DNA from: Acanthochlamys bracteata
Lineage: Eukaryota > Streptophyta > Magnoliopsida > Pandanales > Velloziaceae
Reading direction: 5' to 3'
NCBI GenBank assembly: GCA_019914995.1
Contig: CM034133.1
Span: 6,200,001 to 6,264,000, forward strand
Length of the DNA: 64,000 bases
The notes beneath the pieces were generated by a model. It did not search any database and was not told the origin of the DNA. It worked only from the letters and a program-made list of their open reading frames with translations. Shown piece after piece: positions 34,150 through 46,990 of the stretch. Made by a program: the position numbers and the translations under genes. Numbering within the stretch: the first letter of the stretch is position 1; each line of letters starts with the position of its first letter.

Positions 34150-34640
34150 TGCCTCCAACCGGGCGAAATTGAATCGGCAGCGCTCGCTGCCAGCTCGATT
34201 TCTGCTTCTGATCAAGATCGGAGGCTCGATTTTGTTTCCGGCTCGAGCTTGCGATTCCTACCGAATTCGAGCTCTCCGCGGCTCGATTTCGTGATTCCGG
34301 TCTCTGATTCGGCTGTTGAGAATGAATCCGGGCCGATTTCGTCTCCAGCTTGCCCATCCGGCTCGATTTCGCCATTCTGGCCGAAATCGAGTTCTCCCCA
34401 GCTCGGCTTTCTGTTCGGTTTTGCGATTCCGGTCCCTATTCGACTGTTGATGATGAATCCGATCGGACCTGATTTTGTCTCCGGCTTCCACTCCGGCTCG
34501 ATTTCGACATTTTGGCCGACATCGAGTTCTCCGCGGCTCGATTTTGCAATTCCGGTCCCTATTCGGCTGTTGATGATGATTCATTCGGATCCAATTTTGT
34601 CTCTGACTTCCACTCCGGCTCGATACGCGATTCCGTTCCT
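34150..34640 (+). repeat. Longer tandem repeats of the left arm of A
   Basis: About four units of roughly 120-130 bases built on GGCTCGATTTCG, ATTCCGGTC and GGCTGTTGATGATGAATCC. The mirror set lies at 40430-41000. The unit length keeps long frames open on both strands by chance. Confidence 0.8.
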
Positions 34641-36225
34641 AGATTTATTTAAATTTTTGCCGATTTGTTTTAATTTCGGTGATTTGTTTTGATTTTCACT
34701 GATATGTTTTGATTTTATTCACACTGATTTGTTTTATGATATTTTGAATTTGTTTTGTGGTGTATTAGATTCGTTTTATTGTGTATTGGATTTGTTTCAC
34801 GGTATATTGAATTTGTTTCACGTTGTATTGAATTTGTTTGAGTGTATTGAAATTGGTTTACAATGTATTGATTTTTTATTTATGGTGTAGTGGATAGTTT
34901 GGGATGTTGAATGTAGGATTGCTAAAATTGAGATGTTTGGATATACTGATGAGGCAATGATGAGGCTGGAAAATATTTTCTTCCTGAATCTGCTCTAACC
35001 CTTTAAGACAGCAAGGCAGTAAGGATGGCAACTGGCAAAGTCAGGTAGCAACCACTGCAGCTGTGATTAGAGAAGGTAGTGCTCGGAGGACAACATCAAG
35101 CTGTTTTCATATAGTCCTAATATGGGTAGTATCTTTGACTCTCAGTGCCTAAAGTAAATCATGTACTCTGAGCCTCCCTCTACTTCTTTCTCTCTATCAG
35201 TCTGTTGTTGTTTTATTGTTGATGGAAGAATGCTCGAAAGCTAGCACCTATTATGATTTGTAACTGGATGCTGGATGTGTAACCATTTTGTTGAAAAATA
35301 TAATTCGATGCTGGAAATGTAACTTCAATGTAGCAGATGCTGTAATTCTTCTTCATGCTTACTCTTTAATCAAATGTAATTTTTCTCTCTTTACTGTAAT
35401 TTTTTCTGCTTTGAAATAAAAATTTTTTAGATCAAAATTTACTTTCAAATACATTATAATCGGTAGTTATTGATGCAAAATTATTGAAAATTTTTTGCTT
35501 TTAATGTTACCGGATAATTCAAAACAATGATTATAAATATTAAAAATTCATAACTTAATTAATTGAAATTAAAACAAAAACGAAAACACAACAACAACTA
35601 AGTTGATTGTATTTAAGACAGCGTTTGAATTCAACCGATAACATCTGCTATCTGCCATTAATTGCTTCACACGACGGCATACAGCATTTAAATTCTAACT
35701 CATAACATCTGCCATTAAATGCTTGGTACAGTTATCACCAACTTTTTTTCTCCCGCACTCATCCTGTTCTTCTCCCGCATTCCGTTCTGCGTCTCTCCTT
35801 CTATACCATTTTATTTCTACTTCGTCTTCTTTCTTACACTGTTTGAAATTTCAACCATACGTAAACTTCTTCTCTATTCTTTTTATTCTCCTGTTAGACA
35901 AAAAATAAATATTCAGCATTCTTTCTAAGCTATTCAGCATTCTTCTCTATGGCTCAAGACACGGCAAATTTTGAACAAGATTTCTTAACTAATACATTTC
36001 TTGATAATTTTTTTTTTTTTTTTAGTATTGTGATACAGAATTTAAAACAAGCATAACAAGTGTCTTAACAGAACAATAAAAAAAACTTTGTAGCTATTTT
36101 TAATTTTCTTCATGCTGAAAGTGAAACAGAGGATGGAAAATGATTAAGAACAAAATTGTTTTACAAAAATACTTCTCTATTATGTTATAGCTTTTCAAAA
36201 TTTTAATGCGATTTTGTTTCTAGAT

Positions 36226-38582
36226 ATGGTTCTTCCAAACACAGAGGATGGAGCAGAGGCCGAGTGCTCAGCTGCATCACTCCAGAACGTAATAGCAGAG
36301 AAAAAAAAGTCACCTTGCTTAGATATGATTTTTCCAACTCTTGAAGCTGCAAAGGAACTTTATATATATTATGGAAGAGCAACCGGATTTAGTGCGGTTA
36401 TTCGAAGTACCGGTAAAAAAAAAGTTCCGATGAAGTCACCGCTTGTCTAATGACTTGCCAACGTTTTGGTGCGTACAGAGACCATACCAGAAACAAACAG
36501 ATGAGAATTTTCATAAGGAAGCTATTAACCAGAAGAGAAGTACGTCCACAGTGAAATGTGGATATCCTGTAAGGATGAAAGTGACAAAGCAACCAACTGG
36601 ATTATGGAAGGTGATTCAGTATATTTGTGAGCATAATCATAATTTTGTCAATCCAGCAAAACGGATGCGAATGCCTGTTTCTAAGTATATGCCCGCTACA
36701 GCAAAGATGTTAATTGACATATTTCGTGATGAAGGTATACCCGTCAATAAAGTTGTAGATATTTTCGATGGACCACAAATTGGTTTTTGATGATAGAGAT
36801 TGTTGGAATCATTTGGGACCATCGAAGGAGTACAAGAAACCTGTCCAAGGGGATGCAACTACAGCACTTAATTTTTTCAAGAAGAAGAGTATTGAAGATC
36901 CAAATATTTTTTTATGCAATACAGATGGACAGCAAAGAAAGAGCAATAAATTTTTTTTCGGTGGATGGTCGGTCTCGTCTACAATTTCAGTATTTTGGTG
37001 ATGTAATATTCTTTGACACAACATACCATACGAACGTGTATGAAATGCCATTTGCGCAATTTACTGGAGTGAATCACCATATGCAGTCAATTTCATTTGG
37101 TTGTGCATTACTTCTGGATGAAACAGAAGAGCCTTTCCATTGGCTTTATGAGACCTGGCTTGCAGCTATGGGAGGGCGTGCTCCATCTTCTCTCATTACA
37201 GACCAAGACAGAGCTATGAGTGCAGCAGTTGAGAAGGTGTTTCCGAATACAAGAGATCGATTTTGCTTATGTCATATGATGAAAAATTTTCTGAAAAGCT
37301 TTCATATATTTATTTCAAAAAGTCCCAATTCAAGAAGGATATCCGAATGTGCTTTAGAGACACTTATACTCCTTGTTCTTTTGAAATGAGATGGAATGAA
37401 TTGATATGTAAGTACAATTTAGAAGAGAACGAATGGTTTATAGGGATATACAACATTCGAAAAAAGTGGGCTCTAGTTTATCATTTGGATACATATTATG
37501 CTGGCACGAACACTACAGGATAGTCTGAAGGTATGAACTCTGTTTACAATAATTTTTTTCATCCAACAACAACTCTTTGCGAGTTTGTAATGTAGAACGA
37601 CAAGTGTTTAGCCAAAATTGTTGAAAAGGAAAAGAAAGAGGATTATAGTAGCGAGCATTCTGATCGCATTGTCGATGGTCATGCATTTTTTTTGAAGAAT
37701 GCAGCAAATGTGTATACTATGAATGTGTACGACAGATTCAGAAAGGAATTTGAGAAAGCTCAAACAGAGTATGTTTTATATCATGATGAAAATGATAGTG
37801 ATGGCTGTACAACTTTCATTTACAAGTCTCGAGTGCTTGGTGACGATAATGCGTGGAGGGTTAAATTCAACCATACCACTAAAGAAGGTTACTGTGAATG
37901 TAAACTCTTTGAATTTGTTGGTATTCCTTGTGGACATTTTATGAAAGTTTTTCTATCTTGTGATATGGAAATACCTAATAACTTCATTCTTAAGAGGTAG
38001 ATGAAACGAGCTAACAAGTATAGAGCTGAATATGATGGTGGAGCAGTAGGAGGCCATGAGCATTCTGACCTATTGAGAACTACCCAATTTTTAAAGATTT
38101 TCACTCAATTGGCCTATGAAGCTGGTGAAGCAGAAAACACTTTCCAATTAATGTTGTAAACATTACAAAAGTTGTCGCTACATATCAATGAAGTAAAGAA
38201 GAGTAATGAGAGCTCTCGAGTCCATTCATGCACTGCTACAGAGAGCACACAAGTTGGTGTTAATACATCTCAAGTTCTACTTATGAATCCAAACATTTCG
38301 CAGACTAAAGGAAGAAAAAGAGAAGGAAAAGCTTCTACCGAAAATAGTAGAATCAAAGGCGGTTTAGAGAAATCCGTTGCAAGAGCCAAAGCAAAGATAT
38401 AGAGAAGATGTGCTTGCTGTAATAAGATCGGTGTTAAACACGACAAACGAAACTGTCCTGAAAATCCAAATAGAAATAAGAAGGCAGCTATTGATAAAGA
38501 TACAGATGACACCAAAGATAGTGATGATACTGAATCCATAAATACAATTGATCTCAGCAATAGTGATGTTGAATATCAATAG
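36226..38582 (+). pseudogene. FAR1/FHY3-type MULE transposase of element A
   Basis: Lightly damaged transposase. The ATG follows a splice-acceptor-like TTTCTAG. Domains in order: FAR1 DNA-binding domain (about 36310-36670; TVKCGYPVRMKV and CEHNHNFVNPAKR); MULE DDE core (about 36960-37300; FFDTTYHTN and TDQDRAM hold Asp residues, then CLCHMMKN); SWIM zinc finger at 37890-37945 (CECKLFEF, then IPCGH); and a CCHC-like knuckle near 38407 (CACCNKIG). Frame shifts fall near 36445, 36785 and 37300, with stops at 37521 and 37998 (Trp to stop). Intact relatives cut and paste MULE ends; some became light-signalling regulators. Here the flanking inverted arms show it is the element's own transposase. 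Confidence 0.9.
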
Positions 38583-38679
38583 GTTATGGCTTTTAAGATG
38601 AAATTTGGTGAAATATATGATTTTTGTATAAATGTAAATGTATTTTATTCAAGCAGACTCTCGGTTTTAGATGAAATTG

Positions 38680-38960
38680 TATTTTTGTTCAAGCTTGCTC
38701 TCTGTTCAAGCTTGCTTTCTATGACTTTTGAGATGAAATTGCTCTCTGTTTGCTCAAGCATTGCTCTCTCTTTGTTGTATATTGCTCTCTGTTTGGTCAA
38801 GCTTGCTCTCTGTTAGCTCTATTTTGCTCTCTGTCTGCTCAAGCTTGCTCTCTATTTGCTGTATTTTAGTCTCTGTTTGCTTAAGCTTGCTCTCTGTTTG
38901 CCACTCAGCTGCTCTCTGTTTGCTCTCTCTGTAATTACTCTCTGTTTAATCAAGCTTGCG
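38680..38960 (+). repeat. Degenerate minisatellite after the FAR1 frame
   Basis: A dozen or so copies of TTGCTCTCTGTTTGCTCAAGC or shortened versions, at spacings of about 20-45 bases. It keeps hydrophobic frames open by chance. Confidence 0.85.
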
Positions 38961-39684
38961 TGTTGTTTTTCTATAATTGCTTACTATATAAATTTCTGTA
39001 TGTTGTATAATTGCTTTCTATATAATGACTTATACTGTATAATGCTCTCTGTGGTATGTTATAACATTTGTATACTACTTGCTATATTATTTATTACTGT
39101 ATACTAATTACTGATTAATTTGTGCGGAGTGCAACGACTGAAGGAGGGAACCGACTGAAGGAGTGAAAGGACCGATAAAAACAACCAAACAGGTTTCCCC
39201 AAAAAAATTTAGCAATTTTTTTCTACTCTTACTGAAACCCCTACTGCTGTCTAGATCCCCCTCTGTATACTAACTTTTTTTATATAATTGCTTGCTACAT
39301 TTCCAGCGACCAAAAAACCTAATACATTGAATTTCGTTTCAACTATCTCGTTACAAAGCTCAAACAGAGTCACATTTACAGCATTTGGTTACAGAGAGTT
39401 ATATTTTCAGAATATCCATACAATAGATTTACATTGCCAGCAACTGATTACATGTCACAATAGAGAAATACATTTCCGCATCTGGTTACAATTCACAATA
39501 CATAAATTACATAGCCAAACATTTGGTTATATCACTACATAAAGTTATATTTCTAAAGAAAAGATCCATCGACATCAAACAACAACAAAGAGAGGAAAAG
39601 AGGAGGGAGGCTCAGAGATAGTGATTTTAATCAATCACTAAGATTCAAAGGAATGTTTGAATTAGCCACTGCTCTCTATCTCTC
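38961..39684. other. Non-coding interior of element A
   Basis: AT-rich sequence between the minisatellite and the right arm. Words such as TTACAG-ATTTGGTTACA recur loosely at 39370-39530. No gene seen. Confidence 0.5.
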
Positions 39685-41405
39685 TCTACATTGCCTTCTG
39701 TAATCACGACTGCAGTGGTTGCCGCTGTTATTTGATAGTGGCCATCCTTACTGCCTAGCTAGTGTACTTAAAAGGCATTGCGGATTGAGGAAGTATAGAA
39801 AATAAATTTGCAGTCTCATCATTGCCTCATCAGTATTTCCAGCAGCTGGTAATATTTCACAACTGAGAGTTAACTTTTCTAGCATTCTTTCGAAAATAAA
39901 CAAACAGAGAGCAATTTTGAACTCTCATCATTGCCTCATTTATTTTTTCCAACGGCTGTGATGTAGGAAACCAACATACGTTCCCAATTAAGGCAACCAT
40001 AAATTCAACAAATCATTCCGGCCAAACTATCAAATACACTATAAAACCAATACACCGTAAATCAAAATCAATACCCCATAAATCAAAACCAATAACGATA
40101 AAACAAATTCAATACACCATAAAACAAATCAACGAAATCCAAACAAATCGCAAAATCAAAATAAATCAGAGAAATTCAAAGAAATCATCCAAAGTGAAAG
40201 TGTAAACAAATTCAAGAAAATTAAAACAAAGTCATGCTGGAATTGAAGCCGAAGACGAAGCCGAGTTGGAATCTTGATCAAAAGCCTAAACAGAGTCTGT
40301 GCTTTTGATCGATCACATCCGGGACGTATTTACGTTAAAAACGCTCTAGCGCATCACAACCGTTCACTGATTAAATTGCCTGCATCAAAGTCGTTGATTC
40401 AACACCTTGTGCCTATAGTAAATCATGTGCCTCTAGGGGACGAAATCGGGCCGGATTCATTCTCAATAGACGAATCTGGGAACGGAATCGCGAATCGAGC
40501 CGGAGTGGAAGCTGGAGAAGAAATCGGGTTCGGACAGAATCATCATCAACAGCTGAATAAGGACCGGAATCGCGAAACCGAGCCGCGGAGAACTCGATTT
40601 CAGCCGTAATGGCGAAATCGAGCCGGAGAGGACGCCGGAGACGAAATCGGGCTGGATTCATTCTCAACAGCCGAAACGGAGACCGGAATCGCGAAATCGA
40701 GCCGCGGAGAGCTCGATTTCGGCCGGAATCGAAAAATCGAGCCGGAGTGGAAGCCGGAGACGAAATCGGTTCCGGTTGGATTCATCATCAACAGTCGAAT
40801 AGGGACCGAAATCGCGAAACCGAGCAGAAATCGAGCCGGGGAGAACTCAATTTCGGCCGGAATGGCGAAATCGAGCCGGATGGGCAAGCCGGAGACGAAA
40901 TCGTCCCGGATTCATTCTCAACAGCCGAATCGGAGACCTGAATCACGGAATCGAGCCGCAGAGAGTTCGAATTCGGCCGGAATCGCGAGCTCGAGCCGGA
41001 GACAAAATCGAAGCCTCCGATCTTGATCAGAAGTCGATTAGAGGTGGAGCGGAAGACGCCGTTGTGGAGCAGAGGAAAAAACGATTGAGAACGAGTGTGA
41101 GGCAGCACCGCTGCAGGACGTCTAGGTTAAAGACGCTCCCGAATCCACCGTCTGCGGCGAGGGTCTCGTGAGATCACACCGCTGATTGCAAAGACATACC
41201 GTTAAAAACGCTCCAGCGCATCACAGCCGTCCGCGGATTAATTGCCTGAATCACAGTCGTTGATTGCAGCACATACCTGTTAAAAACGCTCCAGCGCATC
41301 ACAGCCGTCCGCTAATTAAGTGCCTGCATCACATCCGTCGATTCAGCACCATGTGCCTACAGTAAATCAGGTGCCTCTAGTGATGGGATGTGTATATATA
41401 TATAT

Positions 41406-44400
41406 GAGGAGGGATACGGGCACTCCCTCCTCTCAGGCACTCCCGGGCACTGCATTACATGTAAGACATATAACATCCCGAATGATTAAAATCTTTAATT
41501 TATCACTTGCAACACGGTCGGTTTATGTATTTTTGTTCGTCCGATATTTTCTTTTTTGACATCTTAGGAATTCTCTCTCCTTTTGCTTTTGCTAATTTTC
41601 ATTTACTATTAATTAAGTTTGTTTATATTAAATTCATTTCTTTATTTAACTTGTTTCCTTATAACTTCATGCTTTTCGTTTCCAAATGAGAAGTCCTTCA
41701 TTCATATTTCTTGTGCTATCGGCAGCCACGTCGTGAGTAGCCGACGACGATATCACGCGGCAATAGCTTATGACTATCTCTCGCGCGGTCTCTCCTCTGT
41801 GTTCTCTACAGCCACCAACGGCGATTTCTGAGGGTGTCTCTTTCATGTGCTCTCAATAGCCAGTTATGGCCGATGGCAATCTCTCATGGCAGCAGCTCAC
41901 AGTGATCTATCATGTCCGCTCACAGTAGCCACTCGCGACGATCTCACACAGGTTGGCTCTCCCGTTGCTCTCAACAACTATTCATAGCTGACAACGATCT
42001 TTATCGGCGGCATCTAGCCAATCATGGCTGATGGTGGTATTTATCGACAGCAGCTCAGCCATTCATGGCCGACGGTAATCGATCACACGATCACTACCAA
42101 CAGCCGCTCATGGTTGATTCGAAACTTTGAAGCAGTTTTTTTTTTCAGTTTTGAATTCGTTGATTTGATATGAGTGATTTATTTTGAATTAGTTTGATTT
42201 GTTTTTTTTTTTAGTTTTGAATTCTTTGATTTTTTTTCCTGTGTTTTTCTTTTTTTTTTGGTGTATTGTGGTTTTTTTATGTATTGGTTTTTCATGGTGT
42301 ATTGACGTTTTTGTTGTATTGATTTTTTGTATTGAAATTATTCTGATGAATACTGGATGTCCTTCGAACAATGCTGGATGTTGAGGTAGTGATGAGGAAA
42401 AAAATTTGAAAGATGTAGGATCTGTTAGACTCAGCAAGATAGCAAGGCAGTAAGGATGGTCACATCTCTATATGTGGCAACCACTGCAGCAGCAATTAGA
42501 GAAGGCATGTAGTGAAGGAAAGAGCAACTAATGGTGAGAACAGTACTGGAATGGGTAGCTCTACAAAATATCGATGATCAGTGAAGGCGGATCTGAGTCT
42601 CCCTCTTCTTTTTATCTCTGTTTTGTTGTTATGACTTGTTATTACAACTTTATATTTAAAAGTGATCGATGAATTACAAAAGTTGGATGGTTACGTTCTC
42701 TTTTATCCCTGGATGGACACATAGTTTTAACGTATAATGTTTGGATGGATTAGTTATCAGGTACAAATGCCATGAACGTAAACAGAGAGCTCCTATAAGC
42801 AAATAGCGCATGTAATTATTGTGTACGTACAATGATGGAAAGTTACCAATGTATAGATGTACAATTGAATAGAGATGTCAAAAAAACTCCGTTCGATTAT
42901 TCTTATAAAATTTTTCTATAATCTATATTTATGTAAACTCGTAATTATTAATGTAGTTATTTATTTTTTTGCTCCACTCCTAACTATTTATTTGTTACTC
43001 CACTTTTAATATTTTTTTCATATGATTATCAACTTTATTCTCACATTTTCTTCTTCTCTTTTAAATAAGTTTTGATTGATACTTTGTGTTAATGAGAGTT
43101 TTATTTCTAAATCTCCGGGGAGCATATTTCGAGGTGTATGAATGTTTCACCATTTCTCCGCACTATAATTTTTCTTCCGCGCGCTTATCACACTTGTTCC
43201 CACTGAATTTCGTTCTCTTATGTCTTTCTTCATTCTTTCTATAAAACTTCATTCTTCTTCATTGCTAAAGAGCATGCTACTGCAAAATTTTAGTATTAGA
43301 AAACAAATTCTATTCAGTTCTACAAATTAGAAATCCAGTGACAACTTTGACTAAGGCTAACTGCTCTACTGCTCCAATTCTGAATGTAGAAGTAGATAAG
43401 GAAAATTCATCGTATTTAGATAAGATTTTTCCAAGTCTCCAAGCTACAAAAGAAACATATATAACTTATGGAAAAGCAAGTAGATTTAATGTTGTTTCTA
43501 AATGTACTCAAAAAAGAAATTATGATTCGGAAGAAGTTACTACCTGTGAAATGACATGCGAGTGCTTCAGAATTTTTAGATATTATGACAAAAAAAGAAC
43601 AACTGAGGTGCTTGAAGTAGAAGCAAGTCAAAAGAGAAATAGAAATACAATGAAATGCCAATGTCTTGCAAAAGCGAAAGTGACAAACAACGTACTAGTT
43701 TGTGGAAAGTGGTGAACTATACTGACGACCACAATCACAGACTAATTAGTCATGCAAAAAGTATGTCGTATGTCTGTCTGTAAAAATATGCCTACTTTAG
43801 ATAAGATGTTAGTTGATTCATTTCATGATTAAGATATACCTGTAATAAAGTTACAGATATACTTGATGGTCCACAGCATGGTTTTGATGGCAGAGATTAT
43901 TAGAATTATTTAGGACCTACAAAGAGTACAAAAAACCTATCACAGGAGATGCTACCGTAGTGCTTTATTTATTTAAGAAGAAGAGTTTAGAAAATCCAAA
44001 CTTTTTCTATACAACAAAGATGGATAGCGAAGCAAGGGTAGTTAATGTTTTCTAGATAGATGGTCGATCACATTTGTAGTTTCAGTACTTTGGTGATGTG
44101 ATGCTTTTTTGATACATCATATCATAAGAATGTGTATAAAGTGCCCTTTGCGCCATTTAAAGGATTTAATCATCATTTGCAGTCGATTCAATTTGCTTGC
44201 GTCTTGCTTCTGGATGAGACAGAAGAGTTTTTTGGTTTACTTTTCGAGACTTGGCTTGCTGGTATGGGTGGGCCGTATTGTCTATCATCACAGATCAAGA
44301 TAGAGCTATGACTAATAGCAGTTAAGAAAGTATTTTCAAACATCCAGTACCAATTTTGTTTATGACATGTGATGAAAATTTTTTTTGAAAAACTGTCATA

Positions 44401-45053
44401 TATTTATTTCAAAAAGTCACGGTTCAAAAAAGATTTCAAAATGTGTATTAGAGACACCTATACTCCTAGTATCTTTGAAGCAAGATGGGAGGAATTTGTA
44501 CGTACTCACAACTTGTAGGAGAACGACTGGCTTCGAGGAATGTTTGAAATTAGAAAAAAGTGGGTTTCAGTTTTTCACTTGGACACTTTTTATGATGTTA
44601 TGAACACTACATGAAGCTCTGACTGTTTACAGTAATTTTTTCCATTTGACAATAACTCTTCGAGAGTTTGTTTTGAAGAACGATAAGTGTTTGACTAAAA
44701 TTGTTGGAGAGGAAAAAAAGATGATTATATTAGAGAATATAGTAATCGCATTGCAGATAGTCATGCCCTTGTTATGAAGAGTGCAGCAGATGCGTACACG
44801 AGAAATGTGTATGATAGTAAATGAAAATTAACAAAAACAAAAGGAGAGAATTCGTAAGATGTCGGTGACCGTACGCACCGATGTAGTGAGATCTCGGCCA
44901 AAAAGAAAAATTCGGATGAGCGAAAAATATATAAACCGACCACAATGCAAGAGATAAATAAAAGATGTTAACCATTCGGCATATTATCTTGACCTTACAT
45001 GTAGTGGAGTGCCCCATAGTGCCCTAGGGGAGAGAGTGCTCGTATCTCTCCCC
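41406..45053 (+). mobile_element. MULE element B with FAR1-type transposase remnant
   Basis: Inverted ends of about 240 bases. Left: GAGGAGGGATACGGGCACT, then GGCACT-CCGGGCACT and CATTACATGTAAG. Right end, reverse complement: GGGGAGAGATACGAGCACT with the same later words. Both continue with CGGTCGGTTTAT and GAATTCTCTC-CCTTTTG. It lies between TA-rich stretches (TATATATATAT before, ATATATGTATA after) that may be its target duplication. The middle is a decayed transposase. It shares internal words with element A (GCAAGGCAGTAAGGATGG at 42447 and 35013), so the two are related. Confidence 0.8.
43338..44815 (+). pseudogene. FAR1-type MULE transposase remnant of element B
   Basis: Reads in parallel with the transposase of element A but is far more damaged. 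The FAR1 domain is open at 43338-43715, from a GTG after a CAG acceptor, with ATKETYITYGKASRF and MKCQCLAKAKV. From 43716 the core is scattered over three frames with many stops (FDTSYH-like at 44112, ITDQDRAM-like at 44290). The right inverted end begins soon after an AADAYTRNVYD phrase, so the SWIM finger and C-terminus are deleted. Non-functional. Confidence 0.8.
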
Positions 45054-45063
45054 ATATATGTAT

Positions 45064-45350
45064 AGGGAGAGATATGGGCACTCGTTGACATGTATGGTCA
45101 GGATTGCATAGCGGGAGTGCCTCAAAATTTTTTATTTGTCTCTGAGATGAGTTCGGTTTGATGTATTTTTTTGTCCCAAAATTTCTAAAATGTTCGACTA
45201 CTCATTGTTCTCTATTGTACGTCTCTAGCAATGTTACGTATTCTCTTTCCTTTCTTTCTCTCAATTTCTTCATTAATCTTAGTTAAACTTTTTATTGCAC
45301 TAATTAATTTTATTTATTTTAATTAACTACTGTATATTTGATTAGTTTCT
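45064..45350 (+). mobile_element. Left end of MULE element C
   Basis: AGGGAGAGATATGGGCACTCG resembles the ends of element B and is followed by the same kind of sequence (GTTCGGTTTGATGTATTTTT, then CTATTCTCTTTCCTTTC). It faces away from element B. The matching right end is not in the window; FAR1 sequence of the same type resumes at 53.1 kb, so the element was probably split by later insertions. Confidence 0.6.
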
Positions 45351-45700
45351 TCTCGCCGTTTCATTTTTTTTCTTCAAAAATCTCAAGCATCTCTCTAACG
45401 CACCATCTCGCCAATGATCTCAAGCGTGCTCTTGCCTCGACGATCTCCTAGCTGTGAAGGTTTTTTGTATTGCTTTTCAGCACTTCACTAATAAAGTTGT
45501 ATTCCTAGCATTTGGAAATTTCTCAAGATTATCATTCGCAATCGTATTCCTAAAAGCATCTTGTAATGCTGAGGTGCATTCTCGACCAGGATTAGCAACA
45601 CCTTCTGAAGGCATCTCTGACTGTTCGGATGTGCTTAAATTGTATACATCATTTTATTCACTTTTGTACCCTATATGCTCGATTTTATACATAATTTCCA
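45351..45700 (+). other. Interior of element C or flank of the gypsy remnant
   Basis: An open frame at 45454-45726 (90 residues) shows no known domain. Nothing else is recognised. The boundary between element C and the gypsy remnant is not defined. Confidence 0.35.
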
Positions 45701-46969
45701 ACAATCTTATATTTTTTTATTTTTAGCAATTCTATGCAGTCGAAGCGTTTTTTATGAAAACATGACTTTTCGGTGAAATTTTTGCAAACATCCAATTGTA
45801 TTTGAAAGACAAGACTTAAAAGTTGGTTCACTAATTTTTTCAGATTTGGTTGGCCAGCCAATGGATATATATTCACAGATGAATTAGACATCTAGTGCAA
45901 AACTGCATCATGTGTGCAGTTTTGGGAATAAGTGAGGTTGAAGCCCTTTCCGAATTTTAACTTACATGTGCAATTTATGGTTGGAAAGATAAGACATATC
46001 ATGATTTTCAATATTTTCTAGATTTTTAGTAGGCCAAACAGATGTCAAAACGGCACATACAATTTAGTGGATAGAAAGTTCGGATTGGCTGGAACTGCAC
46101 CTAGCTATTTTTCGAAAGAAAAACTCTACTATTTAAATACTAAATTTTCAAAATTTCTGTGGGAGGCAATAAGAGGGCAGTGGAGAGGCGGCTCATGTAG
46201 GATTTATTTCTTGGGTTCTTGCGGCTAGAAAAGAGGGAAGAACAAAGGGGGAGCAAAGAGCAAAGAAAAGAGACGGTAGTTCGCTCAACAACACTATTTG
46301 TTCAAGGTTCTTTTGTTCCATCTCTTATGTTTCTCTTTAATTTGGTAGATATGAAAAATATCAACTAATTATGATGATTTAATTCTTAATTCTATGCTAT
46401 TTGTAGTTTTATTATTGCTTGTTGAGTATTCATCACCGTGCTTAATGCTTTTCAGTATCTGGCTATTGTTCAATCGATTTAAGATTCAAATTGAGACAGA
46501 GATATGATGTATGGATTAGTATTTGTGATGATGACATAAATTGCATGAGAGACAGAGATGTACAATATAAGATGCCATAGAACTTAATGAGTTTTTTTGT
46601 GTGTTAATTGACAAAAAATATAGTGAGTTATTGAATTAAAGTATTTTTGGTATAGCTTGAGAAAGCATACCAAAGTGAGTAGGGTTTTCCAACTATCAAT
46701 AAATATATAATCTTTGATAGTATGAAGTGGATTAGTTATGTTGAAATGAAATGCCCAAGCTTTTAAGTCTTTGAAATCCTACTAGTGTAAGTTTTAGCTT
46801 GTTTTGTTTCTTTAGTTTTATCAGTGCACTAATTGTAGATTGATCGTTCAAATAATTTTAGGATTAATTATATTTGGTACTTAATAAGTTAATCAATCAT
46901 CATGGAAATGATATTTTTCTCATCATTATATTACTTGTGCAACTCGTACATTTGAGATAGCAACAAGTT

Positions 46970-46990
46970 TTTGGCGCCGTACTGGGAATC
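46970..46990 (+). promoter_or_regulatory. Primer-binding site of the gypsy remnant
   Basis: AGTTTTTGGCGCCGTACTGGG directly after an LTR end in CA. It is a changed version of the TGGCGCCGTTGCCGGGGA site found at 57345. Confidence 0.65.

Larger units (their letters stand above)
33809..41390 (+). mobile_element. MULE element A with FAR1-type transposase and compound inverted arms
   Basis: A 7.6 kb Mutator-like element. The outer ends are inverted: CCATCCCTAAAGGCACC at the left and the reverse complement of CCATCACTAGAGGCACC at the right. Left arm 33809 to about 35115 and right arm about 39685-41390 pair throughout, including tandem repeats and an ACTGATGAGGCAATGATGA block. The transposase lies between. 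No convincing 9-11 bp target duplication is visible; the right side is TA-rich (GTGTATATATAT). The arms are GC-rich and contain mirror-image open frames that are not genes. Confidence 0.8.

Noticed and set aside
34249-34692. 147-residue open frame on the plus strand with a 108-residue frame opposite
   Set aside because: Both come from tandem repeats in the arm of MULE A whose unit length avoids stops; the mirror frames recur in the right arm at 40600-41100.
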